Source: Mesorhizobium sp. L-2-11 (lineage in GTDB: Bacteria > Pseudomonadota > Alphaproteobacteria > Rhizobiales > Rhizobiaceae). From it: a stretch of 64,000 bases of DNA. This document shows, piece after piece, positions 53,300-61,907 of the stretch; the first letter of the stretch is position 1, and every line of letters begins with the position of its first letter. The translations under genes were made by a program, and so were the position numbers. The notes below the pieces were generated by a model. That model was not told the DNA's origin. It did not search any database and worked only from the letters and a program-made list of their open reading frames with translations. The DNA lies in contig NZ_AP023257.1 of NCBI RefSeq assembly GCF_016756595.1, positions 2,310,001-2,374,000 of the forward strand. The letters run 5' to 3'.

Positions 53300-54343
53300 A
53301 TGGTCGTCAAGGTCGAAAGCGGGAAGCGCGGCACGCCCAGCCGGCGCGTGCGGCTCGAAGACGTCGCCGCGCGCTGTGGCGTTTCCGTCAGCACGGCGTC
53401 GCGGGCGCTTGCCGGCGGCAAGGGCGTGCGCGGTGACCTTCGGTCGACGATCGTCGAAACTGCCAGGAAGCTGAACTACACGGTCGCGACTTCGATCGCC
53501 GGCCGCAAGGTGGTCCTCGCCGCAAGCAACGCTGCGAGGATCGACTATGGCCGCAACCAGTTCACCTTCTATGTGCTCGACGGACTGAACGAGCGCGCAA
53601 AAACTCTCGGCGTCGAGCTGGTGTCGCGCTCGATCGCCGACGCCGGTGAGCAGATCGCGCTGCTCGATGAGGCCAGGCAAGACAAAAGCGTCGTTGGCTG
53701 CCTGTTTCTGACGCTCGACGACGAGGCGGTGCTGACGCTGAGCGGCGGTTTCAGCAAGCCGATCGTGCTCATAAACGGCGACGACCCGGCGATGCACCAT
53801 TCGAGCCTGACGCCATGCAACCGCTCGGCGGCGCATCTCGCGACGCAGCACCTGCTCGACCTCGGCCACCGGCGCATCCTGTTCCTGATGCGGCGCGGGC
53901 GGCGCACGATCGAGCGTCGCTTCGAGGGCTGGCAGGATGCACTGCGAGAGCGCGGCCTGGCGGCCGGCGACCTGGCTGTGGAGGTGACGGATTGGCTGCC
54001 GGACCTTGCGGCCGAAGCGATTGCGCGGCGCATCGAGGCGCGTGGCCTCGACTTCACAGCTGTGCTCGCCGCGGGCGACAGCCTCGCTATCGGCGCGATG
54101 ATGGCGATCCGCAAGTCGGGTTACGAGGTGCCTGCCGACGTGTCGATCATGGGCATGGATGACCTTCCGCAGGCGGCTTTCCAAAACCCGCCCCTCACGA
54201 CGATGCATATCCCGATGCGCGAGATCGGCGCGGCGTCGCTCGACCTCCTGCTCGCCGATCTCGGCGGGGACCTGCCGCCGCGCCGTATCGAATTCGCCTG
54301 CCATATCGTGCAACGTCAGTCGACCGGCCCGGTTCGCGCCTGA
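53300..54343 (+). CDS. LacI-family transcriptional regulator
   Basis: A 347-residue regulator. The DNA-binding helices are VRLEDVAARCGVSVSTASRA with the hinge segment LAGGKGVRGDLRSTIVETAR, followed by a periplasmic-binding-protein-like effector domain (VLINGDD, DLGHRRILFLMR, MGMDDLPQAAF). I chose the ATG at 53300 with GAGG nine bases upstream; the frame is open further upstream through the intergenic region. It probably represses the divergent uronate operon and responds to a KduI-pathway intermediate. Confidence 0.91.
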   Translation: MVVKVESGKRGTPSRRVRLEDVAARCGVSVSTASRALAGGKGVRGDLRSTIVETARKLNYTVATSIAGRKVVLAASNAARIDYGRNQFTFYVLDGLNERAKTLGVELVSRSIADAGEQIALLDEARQDKSVVGCLFLTLDDEAVLTLSGGFSKPIVLINGDDPAMHHSSLTPCNRSAAHLATQHLLDLGHRRILFLMRRGRRTIERRFEGWQDALRERGLAAGDLAVEVTDWLPDLAAEAIARRIEARGLDFTAVLAAGDSLAIGAMMAIRKSGYEVPADVSIMGMDDLPQAAFQNPPLTTMHIPMREIGAASLDLLLADLGGDLPPRRIEFACHIVQRQSTGPVRA

Positions 54344-54381
54344 GAAGTATGGTTGACGCCGCTGCCCGGGCCAGGCCATCG

Positions 54382-54927
54382 CTACATCGCTGGGGTCACG
54401 TTCGAACCGTCTTCGAAGCGTCCGTAACCTCCGCCGAAGAAAAGCAGAGGTTCGCCGTCTCGCAAGGTCGCGGCGCTTACGCGGGCAACGACAATCAAAT
54501 GGTCGCCACCCTCATGCCCGGAGATCCGCACGCATTCGAACCGCGACAGGCAGCCACCCAGCAGCGGCACGCCGGCATCGTTCAGGTCGTGCGGGAGGCC
54601 GTCGAAGGCTTGACCGACGCGAGCGAAGCGCTGGCTCAGCTCGATCTGCTCTGCGCCCAAGACATGAACCGCGAAATGTTCGCAACCTGCGAAGGCGGCA
54701 AAGCGCCTCGAATGCCGGCCGATCGACCAGAGCACGATCGGCGGGTCGAGGGACACCGATGCAAAGCTGTTCGCCGTGATGCCGACGGGGCCATCAGGCG
54801 TCATCGTTGTGACGACGGTGATACCGGTCGCAAACCGGCCGAGCGCGTCGCGGAACTCGCGCTTGCGGTCGGGGCCGGGCACGAAGCTTTTCATCGGTTG
54901 CTGCTCGGGGTTGAGGAAGTGGTACAT
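54382..54927 (-). CDS. Flavin reductase-like domain protein
   Basis: A 181-residue FMN-binding split-barrel protein with ALGRFATGITVVTTMTPDG, GITANSFASVSLDPPIVLWS and CEHFAVHVL motifs, as in short-chain flavin reductases that feed reduced flavin to two-component monooxygenases. AGGAGG lies seven bases before the ATG at 54927. It follows the LLM monooxygenase gene on the same strand, so the two should work as a pair. A 23-codon frame (54926-54997) between them ends overlapping this ATG and may couple translation. Confidence 0.9.
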   Translation of the reverse strand: MYHFLNPEQQPMKSFVPGPDRKREFRDALGRFATGITVVTTMTPDGPVGITANSFASVSLDPPIVLWSIGRHSRRFAAFAGCEHFAVHVLGAEQIELSQRFARVGQAFDGLPHDLNDAGVPLLGGCLSRFECVRISGHEGGDHLIVVARVSAATLRDGEPLLFFGGGYGRFEDGSNVTPAM

Positions 54928-54994
54928 CAGCCGCCCTCCTGGCCAGGGGCTGCGGTGGAAGCTTCAATCTCGTTGAGCCGCATTCGCAGCATCA

Positions 54995-56152
54995 TCATCG
55001 CCGCTCCCCGGTTCCGAGTGGGGTCGGCGGGGTGATTTCCGGCACCCGGCCATAGGCATGCGGCAGCGAGCAGGTGTTGATGTTCGGCAGCACGCGTTTG
55101 CTGAAGGACAAGGCCTCGTCGAGATGCGGATAGCCTGAGAAGATGAAGGCGCGGATGCCCATTTTCCGGTATTCCTCGATCTCGCACATGACTTGATCGG
55201 TCGAGCCGACGATCGCGGCGCCACAACCGGAGCGTGCGCGGCCAACGCCGGTCCACAGATGCCGCTCGACATAGCCGTGTGCGTCGGCGCCGGCACGGTT
55301 CTTTGCCTGGTGCGCGACGCCCAGGGATGTCGCGTCCAGTGCGCGGGCGCGGATAACGCTGCCCTGCTCGTCGTCGAGTTTCGAAACCAGCTCCTCGGCA
55401 TAGTCGCGGGCTTCGGCTTCGGTGTCGCGCACAATCACGTGGACGCGCAGGCCATAATCCAATGTGCGGCCATGGGCGGCCGCACGCTCGTGAACATCAC
55501 GCATGCGTTGCGCCAACACGTCCTTCGCCTCCGGCCACATCAGATACACGTCACACTGCGCGCCGCAGAGTTCGAGCGCGTCGGGCGAATAGCCGCCGAA
55601 ATAGAGCAGCGGCCCGCCATTCTGCTGGTAGGGCTTTGCGGGGTCGGCGGTTACTTTCCTGAATTGGTAGACCTCGCCCTGATGGTCGATTTCGTCGCGC
55701 GTCCAGGCCTGACGCAGGATCTCGATGACCTCGCGCGAACGCTGATAGCGGAAGCGGCTGTCGGCGAGTTCGCCGGGAAAGTCGGAAGAGATGATGTTGA
55801 CCGTCAATCTGCCCTTCAGCATGTGGTCGAGCGTTGCCAGCGTGCGCGCCAGCATGATCGGTTGCATTTCGCCGCAACGCACCGCCGCGAGAAGGTTGAT
55901 CGTCGAGGTTATCGGAGCGCAGCCCGCCACGAAGGACAGAGTATCCTGGCCAACCTGATAGGACGAGGGACACAGGATATTGCGAAAGCCCAGTCCTTCG
56001 GCTGTCTTGACGATATCGGAGCAGTGCTCCCAACTCGACCGCAGCGCGCCGTCCGGTACGCCGAGATAGCGGAAATCATCGGAACACAAAGCGGAAAACC
56101 ACGACACTTCAGCAGCATCGAGATCTGCGGACGTCACCGGAACGACCGTCAA
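54995..56152 (-). CDS. LLM-class flavin-dependent monooxygenase (alkanesulfonate monooxygenase-like)
   Basis: A 385-residue bacterial luciferase-like oxygenase with [55 protein letters not shown] text ([15 protein letters not shown]) and [20 protein letters not shown]. It uses reduced FMN from the adjacent flavin reductase. I chose TTG 56152 because AGGGAG lies eight bases upstream; an in-frame ATG at 56200 has no ribosome site. Related proteins cleave sulfonates or oxidise heterocycles; the substrate here is unknown. Confidence 0.88.
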   Translation of the reverse strand: MTVVPVTSADLDAAEVSWFSALCSDDFRYLGVPDGALRSSWEHCSDIVKTAEGLGFRNILCPSSYQVGQDTLSFVAGCAPITSTINLLAAVRCGEMQPIMLARTLATLDHMLKGRLTVNIISSDFPGELADSRFRYQRSREVIEILRQAWTRDEIDHQGEVYQFRKVTADPAKPYQQNGGPLLYFGGYSPDALELCGAQCDVYLMWPEAKDVLAQRMRDVHERAAAHGRTLDYGLRVHVIVRDTEAEARDYAEELVSKLDDEQGSVIRARALDATSLGVAHQAKNRAGADAHGYVERHLWTGVGRARSGCGAAIVGSTDQVMCEIEEYRKMGIRAFIFSGYPHLDEALSFSKRVLPNINTCSLPHAYGRVPEITPPTPLGTGERR

Positions 56153-56208
56153 TGTCGGTACTCCCTCGTTCAGAAACTGGATTTCCCTGTTGCATATCAT
56201 TCGTGTTG

Positions 56209-56231
56209 GTGTAGATCAATAGTGTATCAAT
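56209..56231. promoter_or_regulatory. Candidate GntR/HutC operator repeats
   Basis: Two similar blocks, GTGTAGATCAAT (56209-56220) and GTGTATCAAT (56222-56231), lie between the divergent LLM gene and gntR start. Tandem sites of this sort could bind the UTRA-type regulator encoded next door. Suggestive only. Confidence 0.35.
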
Positions 56232-56247
56232 TTGCGTTGGAGACAAT

Positions 56248-56958
56248 GTGACCCCGTCCAGAAACGCCTACGCGCTTCCGATGCATCAAAAGGTCAGCGA
56301 AATGCTGATCCGCGAGATCGCGGCCGGGAGGATGATCGAGGGCGAGAAGCTTCCGCCGGAGCGCGACATGGCTGCGAGCCTTGGAATAGCGGTCGGTACT
56401 TTGCGCAAGGCGCTCGGCGATCTCGAGCGCAAGGGCTTGCTCAGTCGCATCCAGGGTTCCGGCAACTACGTACGGTCGCAACCCGACGTGGCAAGTGTCT
56501 ATTCGATGTTCCGGCTGGAACTCCTGGGGGGAGGCGGGCTGCCGACGGCGCGCGTTCTGTCAGTCGATCGGCTGGCGAAACCGACGGACCTGCCGGTGTT
56601 CGGGTCGAGCAGCGAGGCCCATAGGATAAGACGGCTGCGGAGCCTCGGCGGCAAGCCGGCGGCGCTGGAGGAGATCTGGCTCGACGGTTCCCGTGCGGAG
56701 ACGGTTGCTATCGAAGAACTGTCGGATTCGCTCTATCTCTACTACCGCAAGGCGCTTGGCATCTGGATCTTGCGTGCAGAGGACCGCGTCGGGGTCGGCC
56801 AGGTGCCGGGATGGGCGCCGCCCGAGTTCGGCCTCGCGCCGGGCGCCGCCGCTGGCTTCATCGAGCGTACCGGCTGGATGCAGGACGGCGCCAGCGCGGA
56901 GTTTTCCAAGACCTGGTTTGATCATGGCGTCGCGCGCTATGTCGCGCGGCTGCGATAG
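56248..56958 (+). CDS. GntR-family regulator with UTRA ligand-binding domain
   Basis: A 236-residue HutC-type regulator. The N-terminal winged helix is VSEMLIREIAAGRMIEGEKL, then PPERDMAASLGIAVGTLRKA and ERKGLLSRIQGSGNYV. The C-terminal UTRA domain has RRLRSLGGKPAALEEIWLDG. It starts at GTG 56248 with GGAG five bases upstream. It is divergent from the monooxygenase gene and directly upstream of the dehydrogenase gene, so it probably regulates both. Confidence 0.9.
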   Translation: MTPSRNAYALPMHQKVSEMLIREIAAGRMIEGEKLPPERDMAASLGIAVGTLRKALGDLERKGLLSRIQGSGNYVRSQPDVASVYSMFRLELLGGGGLPTARVLSVDRLAKPTDLPVFGSSSEAHRIRRLRSLGGKPAALEEIWLDGSRAETVAIEELSDSLYLYYRKALGIWILRAEDRVGVGQVPGWAPPEFGLAPGAAAGFIERTGWMQDGASAEFSKTWFDHGVARYVARLR

Positions 56959-56967
56959 GGAACGGAT

Positions 56968-58092
56968 ATGGCGAAGCACATTTCCTACGGCGTCATAGGC
57001 TGCGGCATGATGGGGCAGGAGCATCTTCGCAATATCGCGCTGCTGCCCGATGTCGGCGTCGCAGCGATCTTCGAGCCCGACGCGACGATGCGCGCCCGCG
57101 CGGCAGACCTTGCCCCGCATGCATCGATCGCCGGCTCGGTCGCGGAAGTGGCGGCCGATCCGCGCGTCGACTGCTTGCTCATCGCCAGCCCGAACTATGT
57201 GCATTTCGCACAGCTCAAGGAAATCGCTGCTATCCGTGCGTTGCCCATCCTGGTCGAGAAGCCGCTTTTCACCGATCCGGTCGACGCAGCCGCGGTGAAG
57301 GCCTTCGTCGCGACCTATACCGCACCAGTCTGGGTCGCGATGGAATACCGCTATATGCCGCCGGTCGCTCGATTCATCGAGCAGGCACAGGACGCCACCG
57401 GCGGCATCCGGATGCTGACAATCCGCGAACATCGCTATCCGTTCCTGGACAAGGTGGCCCACTGGAACCGCTTCAACCGTCGATCGGGAGGCACGTTCGT
57501 CGAAAAATGCTGCCATTTCTTCGATCTCATGCGGCTGATCCTGAAATCGGAACCGGTGAGGATCATGGCGTCGGCCGGGCAGGAAGTGAACCATCTCAAC
57601 GAAATTTATGATGGCGAGACACCCGATATTTGGGATTGCGGCTACGTGCTGGTCGATTTCGCCAGCGGCGCGCGCGCCATGCTGGAACTATGCATGTATG
57701 CAGAGGGCAGCCGCTATCAGGAGGAGATCAGCGCCGTCGGTGCGCGAGGTAAAGTCGAATGCCTAGTGCCGGGTCCCGGCCGCTTCTGGCCAGTTCATCT
57801 CGGCGCGGCGCCGACGCCGCAGTTGATCGTCAGCCCGCGCTCTCCGCAGGGACCGTACACCGTCGAGATCTCGGTCGACCCGCAATTGTTGACGGCCGGC
57901 GATCACAACGGCTCGACTTTCTATCAGCATCAGCGGTTCTGCGCCGCCCTGCGAGGCGAAGGGCCGGTCGAGGTGACGATGGACGATGGCTGGAAAGCTG
58001 TCGCCATGGGTATGGCCGCACAATGGTCGGCAAGCCAGGGCACGGCCATTTCCAACCCACTCGATGCCGGCGAGAGCGCAGAGTGTGGCTGA
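56968..58092 (+). CDS. Gfo/Idh/MocA-family NAD(P)-dependent oxidoreductase
   Basis: A 374-residue dehydrogenase. The Rossmann motif is GVIGCGMMGQEH, and EKPLFTDP holds the conserved Lys-Pro pair of the family. The C-terminal sheet domain contains FVEKCCHFFDLMRLILKSEP with a catalytic His candidate. Enzymes of this family oxidise sugars, inositols or sugar derivatives. It starts 9 bp after gntR and ends the small cluster; the tail after the stop leads into a palindromic repeat. Confidence 0.89.
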   Translation: MAKHISYGVIGCGMMGQEHLRNIALLPDVGVAAIFEPDATMRARAADLAPHASIAGSVAEVAADPRVDCLLIASPNYVHFAQLKEIAAIRALPILVEKPLFTDPVDAAAVKAFVATYTAPVWVAMEYRYMPPVARFIEQAQDATGGIRMLTIREHRYPFLDKVAHWNRFNRRSGGTFVEKCCHFFDLMRLILKSEPVRIMASAGQEVNHLNEIYDGETPDIWDCGYVLVDFASGARAMLELCMYAEGSRYQEEISAVGARGKVECLVPGPGRFWPVHLGAAPTPQLIVSPRSPQGPYTVEISVDPQLLTAGDHNGSTFYQHQRFCAALRGEGPVEVTMDDGWKAVAMGMAAQWSASQGTAISNPLDAGESAECG

Positions 58093-58146
58093 TGGTACCG
58101 ACCAAGTGGTAGCGGAGACGGCCAAATCGCAACGGCGTGAGCCGCG

Positions 58147-58252
58147 TAGAGCATTTTGCAGCCAAGTGGAATCACTTGGCGTCGCATAAAATGCGGCTAA
58201 AACAAGTAGATAGAGCGGGATCCTAGTTCAATTTGAACGCATCCCGCTCTAG
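58147..58252. repeat. Rhizobial palindromic intergenic repeat (two stems)
   Basis: This 106-bp element has a first imperfect stem around TAGAGCATTTT, with an inner pair CCAAGTG/CACTTGG, and a second stem AGAGCGGGAT with its perfect complement ATCCCGCTCT. It lies between the convergent dehydrogenase and pcaB genes and ends 6 bp from the pcaB stop. Similar two-stem repeats are frequent in Rhizobiales (from memory). It may act as a bidirectional terminator. Confidence 0.72.
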
Positions 58253-58257
58253 CGGGG

Positions 58258-59331
58258 TCAGTCGATCTTGCCTCCGATTGCCGCTATGGTTCGGACCAGC
58301 CTGTCCGCGACACAGGTCGATGCTCCAGCCGCCATGAGCATCTGCGGCAGGATCAACCATTCCAGCGTCCAGGCTGCACCAGAGCGCTCTTGCTCATGGA
58401 TCAGCGCGTGATGCATTCCCGACAATTGGATTGCGTTGTAGCGGGCAAGCGTCACCAGCATCTCGGCGTCGATGGGATTGCGCTTGTGCGCCATGGCGGA
58501 CGACGAACCGCCGCTCGCCCGTTGCAGCTCGTCGCCTGCCTGCGCCATCAGCGCAATGTCCTGCCCGAATTTGCCGAGGCCGCCCGTCACAAGCGACAGC
58601 CAGCTGGCCAGCTCAGCGATGCGGTCGCGCTGGCTGTGCCATTGCGGCGCGTCGCCGAGGCTCAAGCGCCGGGCCAGTGCAGCACGGACGGCGGCGCCCT
58701 TGTCTGCGAACTTCTCAAGTGTCCCGACGGCGCCGCCGAACTGGACGACGAGAACCGATCCTCGCACCGATTGAAGCCGCTCGTGGTGGCGCAGGAGCGG
58801 TTCGCGCCAGCTTGTGACGCGGTCGGCTACGAAAATCGGAATCGCTGCCTGCATTCGGGTTCGGGCCATCAGCGGGCGATCGCCAAACCGATGGCGAAGA
58901 TCGGCGAAGGCGACCACCAGAGCCGAAAGCCGTTCTTCCAACAGGTTGATGCAGGCGCGAATTCTCAGGATCATCGCCGTGTCGATCACGTCCTGGCTAG
59001 TCGCACCGAAATGCACATGCTCCGAATGCGGCTCTCCGACAGCATGCCTGATCTGCCGCACGAGTTCCGGCACCATAACGCCGTCGCGCGCCGTTGCGTC
59101 CCTCAGGGCCTGGATTTCCGGCCGGAAGTTGTCGAGGACGCGCCCGATTGCGCTTGCCGCGGCCGCCGGGACGATGCCGAGTGCAGCTTCTGCGTCGGCG
59201 AGCGCTTTCTCGAATTGCAGCATCGTCGCAAGTTCGGCCTCGACGCCGAGCAGCGTCGCCATCTTCTCATCGCCGAGAAGCCCGGACAGGAGGGGCCCGG
59301 ACAGGAGGGGATTGTCGAATCCTGCGATCAT
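58258..59331 (-). CDS. pcaB: 3-carboxy-cis,cis-muconate cycloisomerase PcaB
   Basis: A 357-residue member of the fumarase/aspartase superfamily, with the signature SGGSSSAMAHKRNPIDAEML and an N-terminal helix bundle. It lactonises 3-carboxy-cis,cis-muconate in the protocatechuate branch of the beta-ketoadipate pathway. It is slightly shorter than some PcaB proteins (about 450 residues in Pseudomonas) but like rhizobial forms. It overlaps pcaG by 4 bp and is the last gene of the operon. Confidence 0.93.
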   Translation of the reverse strand: MIAGFDNPLLSGPLLSGLLGDEKMATLLGVEAELATMLQFEKALADAEAALGIVPAAAASAIGRVLDNFRPEIQALRDATARDGVMVPELVRQIRHAVGEPHSEHVHFGATSQDVIDTAMILRIRACINLLEERLSALVVAFADLRHRFGDRPLMARTRMQAAIPIFVADRVTSWREPLLRHHERLQSVRGSVLVVQFGGAVGTLEKFADKGAAVRAALARRLSLGDAPQWHSQRDRIAELASWLSLVTGGLGKFGQDIALMAQAGDELQRASGGSSSAMAHKRNPIDAEMLVTLARYNAIQLSGMHHALIHEQERSGAAWTLEWLILPQMLMAAGASTCVADRLVRTIAAIGGKID

Positions 59332-59942
59332 ATGTCGAAGAAGACCGTCTCGTTGATGCCCTGCAGATGAATGTCGAACTTATAGATGTCGCCATCGCGC
59401 GGCGCGACCAGCGTTGACACGCGCTCTCTTTGCTCAATGCGCATGAGGACGGGATCCTCGGCGTTGGCGGCTTCCTCGTCGCCGAAATACATGCGGGTGT
59501 GAAGGCCGATGTTGATTCCACGTGCGACGATCCAGACCGTCAAATGCGGCGCCATCTTGCGGCCGTCAAAAAAGGGCACGCGACCGGGTTTGATGGTCTC
59601 GAACATGCATTCGCCCGTCGTCATGTCGGTGGGCAGCCGGCCCCAGCCGGTAAAATTCGGGTCGGCGGAGCCGTGCAGATCCGAGGGCGAATTGTAAATG
59701 CCGGCGGCGTCCGCCTGCCAGATTTCCACAAGCGCGTCGTTCAGCGGCGAACCGGCGCCGTCGATCACCCGGATTTTGACCCTGATGCGTTCGCCCCTGG
59801 TCTTGTCGTTGACCATTGCGGTGCCAAGGTCGCGTTCATAGACGCCCGCGATACCGGCAAAGTTGGGCGTCAGCCCGATATGGACGTAGGGTCCCGCGGT
59901 CTGCGAGGCGCTTTCCTTCAGCCGACCGAGAGTCTGGACCAT
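59328..59942 (-). CDS. pcaG: Protocatechuate 3,4-dioxygenase alpha subunit PcaG
   Basis: A 204-residue intradiol dioxygenase alpha subunit. It has GPYVHIGLTPNFAG near the N-terminus, VIDGAGSPLNDALVEIWQAD and the FTGWGRLPTD turn. The alpha subunit contributes to the substrate pocket but does not bind the iron. It abuts pcaH, sharing one base, and overlaps pcaB by 4 bp, so expression is tightly coupled. Confidence 0.94.
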   Translation of the reverse strand: MVQTLGRLKESASQTAGPYVHIGLTPNFAGIAGVYERDLGTAMVNDKTRGERIRVKIRVIDGAGSPLNDALVEIWQADAAGIYNSPSDLHGSADPNFTGWGRLPTDMTTGECMFETIKPGRVPFFDGRKMAPHLTVWIVARGINIGLHTRMYFGDEEAANAEDPVLMRIEQRERVSTLVAPRDGDIYKFDIHLQGINETVFFDI

Positions 59943-60700
59943 CAGTTGCCCTCGATGCGGTTTTCGAACAGCGTCGAGCGGCGGCCGCGCAGTACAATGT
60001 CGAATTTGTATGCCCGCGCATCCATCGGTATCGTTGCCTCCATGTCGAGCGCGGCGGTGAGGCCTTCAATGGCGCGGCGGTCGTTGATGGTCCGCACGAT
60101 CGGGCACCTCCAAATCATCGGGTCGCCCTCGAAATACATCTGGCTGATCAAGCGCTGCGCGAAGCCGTGCCCGAAGATCGAGAAATGGATGTGAGCTGGA
60201 CGCCAGTCGTTGGGCCCGTTGGGCCAGGGATATGGTCCCGGCTGGATCGTGCGGAAACAATAGGAGCCATCCTCGCCGGTGATGGTGCGGCCGCAGCCGC
60301 CGAAGTTCGGATCGAGTGGCGCGAGATAAGTCTCCTTCCTGTGTCGATAGCGTCCGCCGGCGTTGGCCTGCCATATCTCCAGCAACGCACCGCCGACGCC
60401 GATGCCGCGCTCGTCGAGCAGGCTGCCATAGACGAGGATGCGCGGCCCGATCGCGCTTTCGCCCGGCCCGGCAAAATTGTGTATCAGGTCATTGTCCAGT
60501 TCACCGAGGATATTGTGGCCGAAGACGGGCCCCGTAAGCTCCGACAGGGTGTTGTCGAGGGAAAGAAGCGGCCGTTGCGGCGAGCGCAGCACGGAAGTCT
60601 TGTAGGCTGGCGTCAAGGCCGGCGGATGCCAGTTGCGGTCGCGCGGAAAGAAGGCGCCGATTTCCGGCGTGCGGTTGGCGGGAAAGCGCGATCTGGTCAT
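59942..60700 (-). CDS. pcaH: Protocatechuate 3,4-dioxygenase beta subunit PcaH
   Basis: A 252-residue beta subunit that binds the ferric iron. Visible iron-ligand regions are [13 protein letters not shown] (Tyr) and [14 protein letters not shown] (two His), with [18 protein letters not shown] before them. It opens the ring of protocatechuate to 3-carboxy-cis,cis-muconate. It lies 2 bp after pcaC in the operon. Confidence 0.95.
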   Translation of the reverse strand: MTRSRFPANRTPEIGAFFPRDRNWHPPALTPAYKTSVLRSPQRPLLSLDNTLSELTGPVFGHNILGELDNDLIHNFAGPGESAIGPRILVYGSLLDERGIGVGGALLEIWQANAGGRYRHRKETYLAPLDPNFGGCGRTITGEDGSYCFRTIQPGPYPWPNGPNDWRPAHIHFSIFGHGFAQRLISQMYFEGDPMIWRCPIVRTINDRRAIEGLTAALDMEATIPMDARAYKFDIVLRGRRSTLFENRIEGN

Positions 60701-60702
60701 GA

Positions 60703-61101
60703 TTAGCCGGCTTGAGCGTCGATTTCGTCGAACGTCTTCCTGGCGATCTTCATTGCATGATTTGCCGCCGGCACCCCGGCATAGATTGCCACATGCAGCA
60801 GCACCTCGCGTATGTCGTCGCGCGTCGCCCCGGTATTGACGCTGGCGCGGATATGCATCGCAACCTCTTCGTCCTGCTTCAGCGCGGCGAGCAGCGCGAT
60901 GGTGATCATGGAACGCTCGCGCCTGGTGATATCAGGCCGCGACCAGACGTGGCTCCATGCAGCCTCGGTGATCAGGTCCTGGAAAGGAATGTCGAATTCG
61001 GTCTTGGCCGCCTCTGCGCGGTCGACATGGGCGTCACCCAGCACCGAACGGCGTGTCGCCATCCCTTCGACGTATCGGTCGCCGTTTTGTGGCTTGCTCA
61101 T
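60703..61101 (-). CDS. pcaC: 4-carboxymuconolactone decarboxylase PcaC
   Basis: A 132-residue decarboxylase of the CMD/AhpD-like fold: [52 protein letters not shown] and [18 protein letters not shown]. It produces 3-oxoadipate enol-lactone. It is a separate protein here, not fused to PcaD as in some actinobacteria. It overlaps pcaD by 4 bp. Confidence 0.94.
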   Translation of the reverse strand: MSKPQNGDRYVEGMATRRSVLGDAHVDRAEAAKTEFDIPFQDLITEAAWSHVWSRPDITRRERSMITIALLAALKQDEEVAMHIRASVNTGATRDDIREVLLHVAIYAGVPAANHAMKIARKTFDEIDAQAG

Positions 61102-61907
61102 GTGCGCTCTCTTGGCATGTCGTTCAGGAAGCCACGGATCAGCCCCGCGAGCCTTTCCGGCTGCTCGACGCAGGGGATGTGGCCCGCCCCGGCGATGACC
61201 TCGAACCGTGCAGCGGGGATTGAGCGGGCCAGCGATTCCACCAGTTCTGGCGGCGTCGATCCGTCCTGATCGCCGACAATGCAGAGTGTCGGCACTTTGA
61301 TCGCGGCGGTCGTCGCGGTGAAATCGGCGTCGCGGATAGAAGCGCAGGCAGCAGCGTAGCCGGCCGGATCCTGGCGCGTCAGCATCGTTTTATAACCCGC
61401 CAGCTCCTCGCCGCGATTCTTGTGGAAATCCGGTGTGAACCATTTTCGCATGACGTCGTCGGCAAAGCTCGCGATGCCCTCCAACAGGGCCGCGTTGATG
61501 CGCCCGTTCCACATCTCGGCCGTACCGATTTTCGCCGCTGTATCGCAAAGGATCAACCCCTCGATCAAATCCGGCCGCGTCTTGTAAAGGCATTGCGCAA
61601 TGACGCCGCCGATCGAAAGCCCGCAGATCACCGCGCGCTTTACGCCAAGATGGTCGAGCAGCCCTGCAAGGTCCGTCGCATGGGTCTCGATCGTTTGCGG
61701 CGCGTCACCCAGTTCGCTAAGGCCGTGTCCGCGCTTGTCGAACGCAACGAACGTACAGTCGTCGGCCAGCCTTCGCTCGACCTCGTTCCAGATGCGCATA
61801 TCCGTGCCGAGCGAGTTCGCGAAGACGACCGTCGGCCTGCCAGCTGTGGGGCGATGCCGGTAGTGGATCGTCGCGCCATTAATGCGAGCAAAGTTCATAA
61901 CCGTCAT
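61098..61907 (-). CDS. pcaD: 3-oxoadipate enol-lactonase PcaD
   Basis: A 269-residue alpha/beta hydrolase. The nucleophile elbow is CGLSIGGVIAQ (Ser), the acid lies in VGDQDGSTPPE and the His in AGAGHIPCVEQPERL. It hydrolyses the enol-lactone to 3-oxoadipate. It overlaps the quiC stop by 4 bp. The genes for 3-oxoadipate activation (pcaIJ, pcaF) are not in this window. Confidence 0.93.
   Translation of the reverse strand: MTVMNFARINGATIHYRHRPTAGRPTVVFANSLGTDMRIWNEVERRLADDCTFVAFDKRGHGLSELGDAPQTIETHATDLAGLLDHLGVKRAVICGLSIGGVIAQCLYKTRPDLIEGLILCDTAAKIGTAEMWNGRINAALLEGIASFADDVMRKWFTPDFHKNRGEELAGYKTMLTRQDPAGYAAACASIRDADFTATTAAIKVPTLCIVGDQDGSTPPELVESLARSIPAARFEVIAGAGHIPCVEQPERLAGLIRGFLNDMPRERT

Noticed and set aside
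54927..55256. 109-codon minus frame between the flavin reductase and monooxygenase genes
   Set aside because: Most of it is out-of-frame inside the monooxygenase gene; only its last 23 codons could matter as a coupling leader, and this is unproven.
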